A program made the translations under genes and the position numbers. A stretch of 64,000 bases of DNA from positions 24,260,111 to 24,324,110 of the forward strand of contig NC_092576.1 of assembly GCF_037975245.1 (NCBI RefSeq). Reading direction: 5' to 3'. The stretch's first letter is position 1. Each line of letters starts with the position of its first letter. Under the pieces are notes generated by a model, which saw only the letters and a program-made list of their open reading frames with translations, did no database searches and was not told where the DNA came from. This document shows, piece by piece, positions 45,215-59,105 of the stretch. This DNA is from Apostichopus japonicus. Lineage: Eukaryota > Echinodermata > Holothuroidea > Aspidochirotida > Stichopodidae.

Positions 45215-47063
45215 AGACCAACTATGAAGGCAATTTTTTGGGGGGATTTTCCATTAATTTAGGAGTTTACATACCCATAATCAACATGTGTAAAAAATAA
45301 TCTTCGAAAACCTACTATAACCCATTAAAAAACGACCACGAAAATGGACATTTTGGGTAGTCACGTGACATGAACCTCTGGAATGTCTGAAAACAGAGAT
45401 TGACCCAAAGGAGCCTCTGGTCACCGTGCGACGTCATTGTTTGTATACGGCGAAAATCAAACGCTGATATAGGCACTGTTTGTACACAGATAGCGATCAA
45501 TTGTACTGTTTTTGACTTCCAATTTCGAGCGTTTAAAAAGCTGTTAGCTTAAAACAAGAACACATGAAGGTTAACAACTAGTTTTAAGACAATTATAAGC
45601 AGAAATTTTAGTTAAATTGGTTATTTCATTAGCAAAATTTCCACTGAAATGGAAGCATCTTTTACATAGCGGAGCGTCAATAGGTCCGTACGGTACAATA
45701 TACTGTAGAACATGTTGGGAAGCAGCTTGGCGATTCCGTAATACAATTTCATCGCAAGATATCGTAAACTGAACAGAAGAATAGACCTAAAAGATGCCTC
45801 ATGCGTGATATGTGACGGGAAAATGGCTTATGTTACTGTCAACAAATTACCAAAAAGACACTAAACATAATCGAACAACTACGAGTAGACGCTGACCCGA
45901 ATCGACCAGGGTAGCATATACATGACTAAGCTTCAGCTGAACATAGTAGTCATAGTTACTCGTTGTAATATCCAAAAGTGCAAACACAGAAAAAGTATCC
46001 TTTCAATAAACAAAATTTAGCAGTGAATATCCAAATCCACGTTTCTCGTTCAATCCTAGGCGAAATACTACCGTGACTCTGTGTAATTCCATAGAGTTAG
46101 GTCTAGTTGAAACAGGCCTTGACCAGTTACATCCCACAATCACAAGACAGTCACTAACGAAATAAAACGTCCGATCGCTACATAGAACCGTCTTTATTCA
46201 AATTGGACCATGCAGATGCCGGAATAAACATAATGGACAATATAACACAATGTATGACGAACTCACGATACTGGAATACAACAAAGGAAATAGATAAATA
46301 CAATGAAATCCTATAGCATTATTATTTACACATACTGTGAGCCATACATGTACTAACAATGCTACCCTATAGGCACGGTATATACACGGTCATTTCTTAC
46401 GGTAAATATTATACTGTCAATTGCGTGATATAATGTTACATGTAAGGACGTCCAGAGCTTGTTTACGGTCAATTTCACATTAGCTATGTCCGGCCATGGT
46501 CCGACACAGCTATCGACAGAATATAACATTCGCAGAATGAGACATTTGCAGCTTACACATAGGCAGTGTCATGCATGTGGACTCATGGGCATGAGATACT
46601 CCGGGTGCTGAAAAATCTTCCCGAGTGTATCTCAAAAATTGATCCAAAGTCTGCGGCGTTTTACGTCGGTTCTTTTACTTGGAAATCTAAAAAAAGCTGA
46701 TGCTTTTGTTGGATGAGGTATAACTGCAACTACCAACAACACAGAATTGTGGCATTTCGGGGGAAAAGGAGTAATGTCGTTGATGTTTTTGGCAGCTCAA
46801 GTATACAACTTTACACACTAAAAGTATTGTTGTGAGTGAGGTATACAAACAGTGACGTCACATGGTCACCTGATGTCTTCGGAATGTTTCAGGAATGTCT
46901 GAAACAGGTTTTATAAAAAACTGACTTTTCTCCCATTTTTCACGTATTTAACGTCCGAAATTGGTAAAGTTAATTACAGCAATGTAATTGGAGTGAGTTA
47001 AGGATTACATACATTCAACACGGTGGGATTTTATGTTCATTGAAAAGTCTCCATAGTTGGTCT
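45215..47063. mobile_element. 1.85-kb TTAA-flanked TIR element
   Basis: Ends AGACCAACTATGAAGGC and the complement of AGACCAACTATGGAGAC, with TTAA on both sides (45211-45214 and 47064-47067). Inverted similarity continues about 200 bp inward (a GACGTCA...TGTTTGTATAC segment at each end). No transposase seen. TTAA targets are typical of piggyBac and Kolobok elements. Array copies at about 40430 and 48250 have an uninterrupted ATTTAAAAG at the matching spot. Confidence 0.8.
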
Positions 47064-50000
47064 TTAAAGTTTTCTTTTTGTTCTTACAGTGAATAAATAA
47101 TTAATGACTCCGCAAAACAAAGGCAAACGGACAAGTATATTTAATGAAGTTAAATCGCGGCTCTTTATCAAATTTACTTGTTATGTGCATATATCATGTA
47201 TGTGCCTGTAGTCTGCTTATACGTAATACACAAAGGTCTATGAAAAGTTTCCTATAAATTATGTGTGGTAGATGAATCATATAAGTCTAGTCTGCTTTAA
47301 TGTGTGATCCTTTCACTTAACTGCCTTTATTAAAGTTTGATGTGATGCAGATGGGAATTCTTAGTTATATTGTACAACTGATTGTTAGGTACTGATATAC
47401 TCATGGCAGAAATGACGGGTTGCCTTCATTACAATACCGTACACAACTTTGTTGAATAATACACATACTATATTAAGTCTCGTTTCCACAGTTTAAAGGA
47501 ACACGAACATTATATCGTATACATGGATGTGTTGGCGATACTCTTTATAATTGTATTAAAAACGAGCAAAGTAAGGCATTGGCGATATCAACATTTCCAG
47601 AGTAGGGTTGGAGTGGTGGCATCTCCTCCTCACATTTATTCCGTGAAACGTTATTTATATGTTAACGTGAAATTAAAACCTGTACCAAAAACATTCATTG
47701 TGACCAGGATCGTAGCATGTTTCAAGAGAGATGTTGATCGTTTTTTTTTTTTTTTGGTAACCGACTTCAGTAACCTTGTCGTGCATAATGATGCCTAGAA
47801 GCAAACTATACCTCAGTTGTGGAGTTACTGTCATGTTTCCTAGTAGTTAAAATGGGCCAAGGACACTTACTAGCTATACTCTTAAGTATGGTACATGTCG
47901 CCGTTTTATGAACCATGTACACTGCGTAACAACAGTTATACTAATATAGGGCGCTGTATTCAATAAATGGTCAGCTGGTCAACATTTCGAATGATATGAA
48001 TATGATACAAAACCTAATATCTACTAGACTTCATTATAACCACCATATCAGTAGCAATTATATACATTGAAACGGAACTAAACGCGTGTTCGAAAACCCA
48101 GGTTAGCTATTTATCTATCGTGTTATCAGTAATCTATTTTGAACTTCGATAAACACTTCAGCAAAACGAAAGTAAATACAAAAGAAGTTGTTAACAATAA
48201 ACACCGAATTCAAAGCACGAATCAGAAAAGTGCGCATTCATCAAATATTTAAAAGTTTTCATATTGATCTGATAGTGAAAACATTATAGCATGACTTCGC
48301 TAAACAAAAGCGAACAGACAAGTATATTTGTTGAAGTTAAGCGGCGATTTTTATGGAATTAACCTGTAATTTGCATATACCGTGTATTTGCATGTAGTCT
48401 GCATATACGCAATCCGCATATCATAAGATTGCTGGAAGGTATTTCTCGTAAATGAATCCAAATAAGTTTAACCTTCTTATTTGTTTGATCTTCTCACTTA
48501 ACTGTTTTTATTATATTTTGATGTTATGCAGATAGTATTTTTTAGTTATTATGGACAACTCGATGTTAGGTACAGAGATAATGATACTCTTAGGTTCATA
48601 GACATCGTACGTTCGTTGTTGTATTTCGAATTTAGATATAGCGCCCAGGCAGCTATGATTTACATTCGGAGCCAACATTACAGAGGCGAAGCATGAAAAG
48701 TGTCCGGGAAGTATGCAGCTTTCAAGTTATAGATAATGAAATAGTTTATTTTTACTTAATTTGCCTTTGTGTTTTTGCTTGTGAATTAAGAGACATCAAA
48801 GTCTTTCTGTTAAGTAACTCGTTTGGTTGACTTGAAATGAATAATAGGGTTTACAATATAACCTTACATTATGACTACCATAGTTTGACATTTACAAGCA
48901 AATAACGTCGATTCTCTAGCTGCATTTACTTTTCATGATAAAACTAAATATGCAACAAGCCGCGCAGTGTTTACACGACTAATATATGAATGGGTGGTAT
49001 TCTTCTTAAACCTCTCGTGTGTGTCACTAGCCGGTGTGTCTAGTCCGCAAACTAAACGTGATGGTCACATTGTTATTTCCGTTAAACATTTCTCAAGCAT
49101 AACATAAAGGAAAACTAGGACATTTGAAAAGAACTTAATATTTCTTCGCTAAATTCTAATTCCAACCAAAGTCTTCGATATTATATATTATAATGTCTTT
49201 ACTGTAATAACAGAGCTTTGCCGCTCTTAGTCTCGCGATCGATATATAAATATCGTAGTTGTAGTTGCAGCAATGGAAAATACTTAAATAGAAAAAAAAG
49301 TGTTTGGTCTCTTCATAAAGAATTATTCCAATATCTTAACTGGTTACTGATCAAATCTCATCATTTATATATATTTTTGTATGACATGCTAAATGTTCAA
49401 CTCATAAATAAACCGTATGACCGCCTTTCGGTGATCAATGATTGAATGTTTATTAATGATAAACATTGAAACGTTTCAAAAGACCCAAATATCTCCGAAT
49501 TTGATTTGGCTAGGGTAGATGATTAAGCTAGGATTGGCTATGGTTGATGTGATTCATGTGAACATCAAATGGCGCGATACCGTTCTGTGCAATCCACAAT
49601 ATGCATACATTATGAATGGTACCAAAGGTCATGTTTGTTTTTCATTGATGGACTGATATCAAGAGTACGTTACCTCTTTTGTTAGCAAACCGGTACACTA
49701 CAAAGTATATCGATAGATCACTGACATATTGAATGATTAATATCTTTACTGAGTTATCCTCCTAACTCTTTTTGCTTTTCATTGAAAGGTATTGTATAGA
49801 TTCTGACGTTGGGAGTATGTTAACACATTGCACGTATATTGCGCGTATAGTGTACTTTGTCTACCGATCGAACCATAATGATATAATACTTTCAATGATT
49901 GTTCCTTGTTTTTATCGTTTTCTTCTTCATCGCATTTAATCATGTTGCCAACTGTTATAATGATCTCGTTATTTTATCATGGTTTTGCAATATATATTTG

Positions 50001-53000
50001 CTATGCGTTATTAACTATATCAACACATTTTAATTGAAAGTTTAATAAAACTAGTTAATTTGATTCTTCACCACTCATTTCATATCTACCCATATCGGGT
50101 GTATGATTCACATGCAAATTTATCATGTCGGGTCTTGCTACAGTCATTTACAAAAAGTGTATCGTGAGGCTTAAACATGTCACATGAATAAGATCCACTA
50201 TAATTGATAAACTATCCAACGGTTGAACTGTCTTCCTACAAATCTGATTCGAAATGAAACTTCCCAATTTTATGTACTGATAACATATTCATTAAAACAA
50301 AAAAAACCTTCTCTGTTCTTAGTAGAGTGGTCAAGTACATTCACTTTTGTATTGTTGTTTCTTATTTTGAATCTATTACTTCAAAGTAATGCTTTGAATT
50401 TATTTGTCAGTATCCTGAACACTCAGCTACTGTAGTCAGTGGATATTGTACAATACATTATATCAAGTGCTTTGTTTTTATGGTTTGTATTCGGTTTGTT
50501 ACGTTCTATTTCGCAGTTAAAATTGCATTGTGTTCCTTTTCTTCATACCTGTTTCTCGAAAGCTAATAATAAATAGGATCAATTGGCTTTTGAATACCTA
50601 AGTCAATAGCCGCATATTATACTGCCCAATTTCATTCAATTTTTAAGTTGTGTATTGACTACTGTTGCCTTAAACTTTGAGTGTGATGTCCTTTGTTATT
50701 TCTACCTAATGCAATGTACTATATCAGTTTAAACAATTCAATTAAGTCAAAGTTCGTCCTACATGAATAGAACTAAATCTCCGTGTTAAATATTAACTTA
50801 TCAGATAAGAAAAGTAAACCAATGCCATTCTATTTTAGTTTCGTTATACCCTGCATATTGTCTTTTTAGTATGTGTGACATGCAGTACTTCGCTTGTTGG
50901 TAAGATACGACTATTCCATGGGTCTTCATACAATTATGGTCAAAGATAAAATATGCTTGTGATGTAAGGGTTTCCAATAATAACTTTGCCTGCAACTTCA
51001 ATATTGTACGGCACTTCAAAGTACGTTACGTATTTTTAGGCAGGATCACCGAAGCCTCTCCTACCTCACCCACCCAACAATTAAAGACCACTTATCGTGA
51101 CTTTAAAATCGAATTCACATAATTTGCATCAGAATCTGGTACTTCAGATATATTAACGTGACCCTGTCTTTGAAATTTTAGGTCTAAAACATACACGGAA
51201 ATAATACATGCTGATTGTGTCTTAGCGGAGATTGTTTAATTAAAAAAAAACTTCTGTCTTCCTTTTAATTGCTGTATAGCTTTCTCACAATTAGAACTTT
51301 ACATTTTTGTCAGTCCTATACCTAACGTCACCACTTCCTGTTCAATGCATATGATATGACTCATTTAGGTGATTGTTAAACACGTATTTAATGTCGGTGT
51401 TGCTACAATGTGTCGTGCCATATCTTTACACTATACATAACATATCCCTACATTGAGGTCTGTGTGGGTTTATGTCCCCTAAACTATCCATAATCACACC
51501 AGATTAAAGTGAAGGTTACAGTTTCAATGATTACTCATTTACGTCGTATACAAGACCAAAAACCCAAGAGGTGACATCAACATAAGCTGTCAAAATCAAA
51601 GCTGTGGGAGTGGTGTATTATAAATAGGACGTGTGTAAAAATATGCACGATTTTAGTCATACATAGCCTTACAATGATTGATAATCGAAAAACATACTGA
51701 TTTCACGTTGATGGTTATGTAATGTCAACTTATGTTTGAAGAAGACCAGATACTGCATACAAAGGACAGTGCATATCTCTTGGTATAAGCCTTACTTTCA
51801 CTTTTAATGAGATATACAACCACGACCAAGTTATTATAACGTTGTAAGCGGAATGTAATACATGATGTATAAAAACTATTTTTCTTACTTGTTCTTTCTG
51901 ATTGGTAAATGAAATACGCATTTTGTAAACCCGTAAACACGCAGGCTTAAACAGGAACTGAATGCTCTACATGGTTGTCCAACATCCACGTGTAGTAGAA
52001 AATTATGAAGTATACTGCATTACAATTAGGCAGTAAATATTTCTACAGTATTTATACATGTAAGCAATAACATATCAACGCAGTGGATATAATTAACAGC
52101 AATCCCTTCGTTGCAAGGAATCATACGTTCTCAGTACAGTAACAAACGTCGTACTTACTGTTTAAGGTAGTCTAGATGTAATCCGCCAAAAATATACAAA
52201 TAAAATCATTAATAAAAACATAGAATCACAGGTCTAGCACAGGTCTGCCAAGTAAAAGAAAATGGCGCCGTTCGGAGTATGGTCTACATATCTGATGCGT
52301 TCCAAAGTTCATGTTTGCTTTTCGCAGCAGGTTATATGGATAGGCGTATAAAGAATATGTTATCATATTACAGTACTTGACAAATGTGTTTACCGCTTTT
52401 TCTAGCGAGAGATCAAAAACATATTGAATGGTAAGGAGAATTCATGAACTTTTCTTCACTTTAAACCCTTCTAATAGCACCCAACTACCTAGCCAACTCC
52501 AACAGCTTGAATAATGATATGCCGTGAGTGGTCATTTTCCTTTTTCTTTCTTTTAGTAACGTTATGAGTTCATTTATTTAGTGCGTGAAGAACACTAACA
52601 CAAACTGCTTGTTCCGTATATACCTTTACACTAATATATAATTCATAAATAAACCTAACAACGGGTAATCGACTACTTCACTATGTTGAAGAGAAACCAA
52701 AGCCTAAACTCTAAGATGGTTATCGGCTTATTGTGATGGCAAGGTTATGGAAATTTTGTGCAGTTTAGCTAACGAATTGTTACTGGATTACACAAAACTA
52801 TGTTGTTACGTTTAACTGGTTTCAATATAAATAGCGGTATGCAATAGTTATAAAGAACGAATGTGTCTCATTCTGGTCAATTCTGATTGGTAAATATTTT
52901 GACACAACTTCCTTAGTAAAAGTGTCCGCCGTGTTAATGTAAATTGGCGCAGTTACGTTTTGTATACTCCACTTTCCTCATACATTGAGGGTGTTATCAA

Positions 53001-54108
53001 AGTTCATATTTACTTTACACTGTGTCATGTATTGCAACAAGAGACAGAGATTATGTCAATTATCAAATTTTATTGACACATCTGTGCAGCATTTTTTCTA
53101 AAGAGCGATCATGCTCATTTCGAGTAAAAATATCATATTTTTATTTAGGTTATAATATATTTAATTACACTGTTTACAGACGATCTCATATTTGTATTAT
53201 TTATAGTTTGCCTGACGATTTTATAATTAACGCACTAGATACAGTCTTTTAAAACAAAACAACACGTTTTGGGGGGAAGTGAGGGAAACGGGTGACACTA
53301 TGTGAAGTATTTTCATATTCACTTGATTTAAGTAGTATTTACAGTCATTACAGTGTACCTATCATTACGGCTGAATTTCTGCTGATTAGACGATTATACG
53401 ATGTTAACAACAAAAAATTAGAATATTAGCATATACCAATGCGGTGAAATTATTTGATTGGTAAGCAAAAACAATTGAATGGCTTGGAGAAAACACTCGT
53501 AGTATAATTTTTGCGAGTTTTATGTGCACTGACAGCTCAACCCACAATATCCAATACATTCACTTTCGTTTGATTAGTTTGTTGTTTGCATCCATAACTG
53601 TTCGCTAAGAGGTCTTGCTTTGAAGTTATTTTATACTTAGGTCATACCCAACCGCCACATAATGCAATTAAACCAAAAATTAAAGTTTTAGTATCAGGAG
53701 ACTTTGTTTCTCAATATTTTCATTTCGCTTCTCAAGGACATCGGCTTATTGTCTTTCCGTTAACAGTGTTTAGTAAACGTCACTCTCAGAGTATGGAATC
53801 AATACATTTAGTAGTTAAATAAAGACATTTTCTGAAAAAAAGAAATAACAATGCAAGTCTCGTTTGTTGCGTTTTACTGATTTGGTGTGATCAGAATAGG
53901 TCTATGTATGCTACTCGGTGTACTGTCAACATGTGTAAATTATACCACAAGGTATCTACTCTGCGTATTGACATTGCTTAGACTGAACGTGTTTGTATGA
54001 GTATGTATACAACCTCTATATTTTCCTCAATAACTATCTCTTGAATATAATTTGAGGATATGCAACATGAATAACAACATGAAAAGTACAGAATAACAAA
54101 AACAGAAC

Positions 54109-54158
54109 GTTAGGAAGGTAACATGTCTGCCAGTTGGCAGACATGTTACCTACCTAAC
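54109..54158. repeat. Near-perfect 24-bp-arm palindrome
   Basis: The arm GTTAGGAAGGTAACATGTCT... and its complement are separated by 2 bp, with a single mismatch. The paralogous place in array copy 1 (about 35970-36015) has only the right-arm sequence. Confidence 0.9.
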
Positions 54159-55169
54159 TTATGCTTGTCTGTTGTTGTTGTGTTTTTTTCCTGATTGTTA
54201 TGATATATTATAAAATATAAATATGTCGTTATAAATTACAGAAACACACATATGTTAGGCAAATCCAACAGCAAGATAAGAAGGAAATTTGATTGTAACT
54301 AACTTTGCAAGAGTTACACTCTATTACGTTGTTGTTTTTATAGATCTAGGCTTTTATACTACAAGTAAGGAATTCTCCCATTTAGGAGTTTCAGAGCACT
54401 ACTCGTCCTGATGCATTTAAACGGGAGTCACAAAGCATCTTTTAGACTTACTGATAACACAAGAGTCGGAGGATATTATTAAACCTATGAGCCATTTTAT
54501 AGTCTTGACTATTTTAGAATTTGGTTTTGGTTTTTAGTGTGCTCTCTTAAGTTATGTATTTATTATTTTGTAAGTACAGGAACCGCAATGAAAATAAATC
54601 TGCTTTACAACCTTTTCTGTGTTATCCCTACACAAGTGTCTTGTTTTGCCTTTGTATTGTTGGTATGAAATAAATCAAATCAAAATCAAGTTCCACAAGC
54701 TACGTCCTGGTATCATCTACTTAAACTTTGAAATGTAGATAAGTATAAGCAATGGAATCAGTATGTCATAATCATAAAAATGATGGTTGTAATGTTGTCT
54801 CTTTTTGATTGCAAAATGTTACTTTTAGTCGACATACAAGCACAAACAGTCCAAATCAGAATAAGGCGGCGGTATATTCATTCAGTTATAGAGTTATTAG
54901 AACATAATTCTAAGTCTCCACATGGTTACAAAACATTTGAAGTCACATAAACGTATGATAAATATACGTAAACGTAAACACATAAACACGTAAATACGCA
55001 AACACATAAACGTATGATAAATATCATGATCTTAAATTTAAGCAACAAGTGTCACTGCTGAACTTCATGACATATATAACGGTTTAACTTCATTACAACA
55101 GTGTTGACAACTTGTTTTGATCCAAGTAGCACAATACACATACTTTGTTAGTTTCATTTCAGAGTCTTC

Positions 55170-58100
55170 TATTCAGACCATACAGTGTTTGCTTTAACAA
55201 AATATGTTTCGAAAATTATGTTTATTATTCCTTACCACTCTTCTCAACCGTTCCTAAATATAGTAAGCTAAAGACAAATTAAAAATGGCTATAAATGGGG
55301 GTGGTTTCTTTATATTTTGGTATTATTATTAGTTTGAAAAGTAATGACTCTTTGTATCTATTTTTTTCCAAAAATACTTCTTAGTCTCTGATATTGATAT
55401 TATCAATTAGCTTAACTTTTTAGTTTTTTGTTTCATTGTTAGCATTTCTAGAAGTTGTTCTCTAGGGGCATTTATTAGTCTTAACGTTTGCTATCGCAGG
55501 TACTATTGACTTATTACATATCATAAGATACATTGTTTCATTTGAAACTGTCCAGTGATATTGAAGTTCATCTGCTATAAAGTGAATACATACCTCGTTA
55601 AATATTGACTTCTCAGATAAGAAAAGTAAACGAGCGAAGTTCTCTCCCGGGTTTCTTTTACAAAGTACTCATCTTGTCCATTGTGTACTTATGTAAAATG
55701 CAGTCTTCTTCTTTGCGCAGGGTCTAAATTACATCATTGTAAGAGGTAAGAGGGCCTTGTGTCTCACAGGGTTCATCAATATGTTATTTCTAAGCTTTGC
55801 ATGTATTGTAATTATTTTCTTTTAGATTACAAACCGATAAATCTTGGTTAAGCATGTTTGATTTTAGTAAATTTCGCATACATTTATTTTATTTGAGGTG
55901 GGTCCTTGTTCTATCACGGTTCGATATTTATACGCCATGAAGGCTTTCCAAATCAATTACTTATTACAGTTTGCTAGTTAATTGAATTGAGTTTGGTGAT
56001 CAAACAACATGCGGATTAACTAATCCGTGCTATTTTGCTAATTTCATTAACTTTTGTATACATGCATGGCTACAAATACTATGTTGTGTTTACGTGGTTA
56101 AAATATTCATATATTTTTGAGGTTTTGGACTTTCTCTTACAATCTAGATTGAAGTGGTACAAACAAGTCATAATGGGAACAATAATAACTTTCCTTCGTA
56201 TACATGGCTTAAAAGTGTACATGAACATGTCAAACAAACTCTAAAATGTCAGCGGGCAGCCATTTCATTCATCTTTTATCTCGGTTGCTCGTTTATATGG
56301 TTGAAAACTCATCTGCTTTCGATGACGTTTACAAAGTTGATGCTGTGAAAATTCCATTTTTGATTTTCCACAGTTTTTTGCGTGCTTAATTGGCATGAAG
56401 AGATCACACAAGAAACAACAAAACCTGTAATACTCATTATTAGAACCCTCAAGCATAGAAAGAGATCTATTCAAGTACCCATTCTTGACATTACGTGTTC
56501 AGTATTACGTCACATGCATAAATTAACATACATAAACATATCATTATCGTACGTTTATCATTTTTCTGGAAACGAAAACTTCGTCTGAGTAATTTCTAAG
56601 CAATGTGTTACAAAATCTCATATACTGTTATAATGAGGAATATGCCAACCTTGTTTATGACAAGGTTAGAGTTTGGGGAAAGAAGAGATACTCCATAGAA
56701 AGGCTGAAACATGCATGTGCGCACGTCACTTATGTTGTGAAATACGGCTAAGTATAAATGAGATCAGTTTTGAAAGCATACACGAATGTTTGTGAATTTT
56801 ACTATTTCTGATCAAAGACGTACTTACCGTAGAAATAAGACTAATCAACCGGCATTATCATATGTAGGAGAAACACTGTGAAACGTATAGAATTCCAAGT
56901 TTATATGACAAAGAGTCTGCAATATTGATATAAAATGGCGCAGATGTGCTGTGGGTAGGCTTATTTCAATGTCTACATAAACTATAGAAGATATCAAAGT
57001 TCATATTTACTTTTCACTCGAAGGTAATATATGAACTGATATAGCGAATACGTCATCACTTGTATTAGCACATCATAATGCTAACGTACAAAAAAATACA
57101 ACGATATTCTGCTTTAGTTTAAATGCACCGAAATATGCGGTATTTAATAATACATGAAATGTATCCACAGTGTCCTTCGTGAAAAAGTCAATATGAGTTG
57201 GTATCCAATATTTGGAAAGAATTCCCAGATAACGTTACAAACAGGACGTTCTTTTATGAAGCTAGTTCGATAGTGATTAAACAGCAGAATTAGAGTAAAT
57301 GTAAATGGCATGATTGCAAACTGGTTTCAAAGTACAAAATCTGTCATGTGGTTTCTTTTACAATATTTTTTATTTGTGAGATAAAATGTTACCTGTCTTC
57401 AAAAATATGAATACTTGTAGGGTATTTCCTGTTTTAAATTGCTTAGAGTAGTCGATTGTTGACTTACAAAATTATTTTGAGAATTGTCATAAGAAAACTA
57501 GAAGAAGATAACTATCCGTCCGTTGCTGTAGTTGAAAATTAATATTATTGCCAAATTTACATACATAAAAAAATCATATACATATTTTATATAAGATAAG
57601 ATTGTGTCTAATGTTCAGTATGTCTGTGGGGACTGACTACTCACCCACCCCCCCCCCCCTCGCTTAATACTATTATGTTCGAACCAATGATTGATTTCGT
57701 ATAGCAGATGCATCAGGTAATGACAAAGTTCCGTCGATTCGCCGAGCGCACGTGAAAACAATAAGTGAATTATACATAATAAAAGAATAATATTATTATT
57801 ATTATACACCCTTTTTTCAAACAATTTTTATTTTATTCCTAAGGAAAATTGTAGCAACTAGGGTACACAAATGTCCTTGTGTGAGTTAACACAACATATT
57901 GTAACATTCTAGTAAGGCTACTGTAACGATATGCGTTAGCTGTGGATTATTAGGGTATGGTACTTTTATTTCGTAAGTCCACTAGCTATTCCTTCGTCTC
58001 TGTAATGAACGTGTCAATTTTCTTGTCTCTATCCATTACTTTAAAATAAACCTATCATATAACTCATACGTGCTATTTCCCTCTTCCCTTGAAAGATCAC

Positions 58101-59105
58101 ATGCTTCGCACTAATGACTTTCACTGGGGAAGCTACGTTAAACAACTGGTGGAGCTTAACAGCACGACAAGTTACTAGAGATTGAGGGATTGTGCATCGC
58201 TGCAGGTTAGTATTACATTAAAGAAATGGTTGATTGCTAACGTCTTCCAATCTCAAAAACACTTGGACATAATGTGTTTCTACGTCTTGAAAAGAAACGT
58301 AAACCTTTTTTGTGTAGATATTATATAGGAGGGTTGGATTACCGGTAGTTGTAGAACGATGGTCCACAAACTGTGGGTTGTGACCCAAATTGGATTGCGG
58401 AAACGAATTTTAATTTGTTGCAGGTTTTTTTCAAATGATCTACCGTTTTCGGAGCTTGCCGACGCAGATCGATTCAAAGTCCAAGAGAGCTTCCATGCAC
58501 TTCGGGGATCTATTTTGATTGGTGGTGCTCTGGCGGTCGTAGTTGACCTCATAGAATATCCTGGGCTATAGGCGTAAAGGCTTGGGTATATACCATTGAT
58601 GTACAGCATATTCTCACCTATTTAAGTTTATAAGAACATCAACGCTCTGTAACTTGGGCGAGTTAGGTGAAAAGCTAAATAAAGCAGTAGTTATGAAAAT
58701 CGACAAACCAAGCTTAGGAAACAACAGAGAAGTAAGGTAGAAATCGTTACATTTCGACTCTTACAAAAAGGCAGTTATCAAAACATTCTCTCATACTGCT
58801 CTTTTACGAAACCGTATTTAGACCAAGGAACAAACAGAATGGGTTCGTGCTGCACTAGTTGAGTAGTAAGTGGATACATACAATTAATTCTGAGAATGTT
58901 GGCTAATTAGACGATTTGTGTAGGTGGCACGATGTTATGTCTTTCCTGGCTGCGAATTATGAGAGAGATCCTTCGAATAGTCGAGATTAGATCCCGTGTT
59001 TAGTAGAGATATTCACATTGCAATACGCAGAGGCTACAGGTATATGCAAACTTAACCACAACATTAATTGTATTGAGGCATTGCATGCAATGACGTATGT
59101 ATTAG
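55170..59105. other. No gene seen; repeat-like pieces
   Basis: Contains degraded array pieces (GATA palindrome relative at 55609; conserved module at 56935-57015), a C-run near 57645, and at about 58345-58570 a repeat-like segment with CCACAAACTGTGGGTTGTGA. Open frames here match nothing I recognise. Confidence 0.35.

Larger units (their letters stand above)
32280..57060. repeat. Tandem array of a roughly 8-9-kb non-coding segment
   Basis: Four sub-blocks recur in the same orientation. B: 32.3-34.1, partial 41.14-41.83 and 48.95-50.9 kb. C: 41.83-43.76 and 50.92-52.91 kb. D: 34.72-36.24 and 52.92-54.42 kb. A: 39.36-40.44, 44.16-45.21, about 47.3-48.3 and 54.83-55.16 kb. The ancestral order is B-C-D-A. 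Copy 1 lacks C, copy 2 lacks D, and copy 3 is the fullest. Identity looks about 75-85% with many small indels. Transposons fill several gaps. No conserved reading frame runs through the copies. Confidence 0.75.

Noticed and set aside
54955-55020. Tandem AAACAC(A/G)TAA-type repeats, checked as a possible CRISPR-like or satellite array
   Set aside because: Only a few imperfect short units with no regular spacers; a local slippage product.
58110-58195. Possible extra kinase exon (FTGEATLNNWWSLTARQV) ending CAG|GTTAGT
   Set aside because: An in-frame stop follows and the match to kinase sequence is only suggestive; its phase relation to the 59106 exon is not established.
58359-58571. 70-codon plus-strand frame and its minus-strand partner
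   Set aside because: The sequence looks like a dispersed repeat (CCACAAACTGTGGGTTGTGA) and both strands are open by chance.
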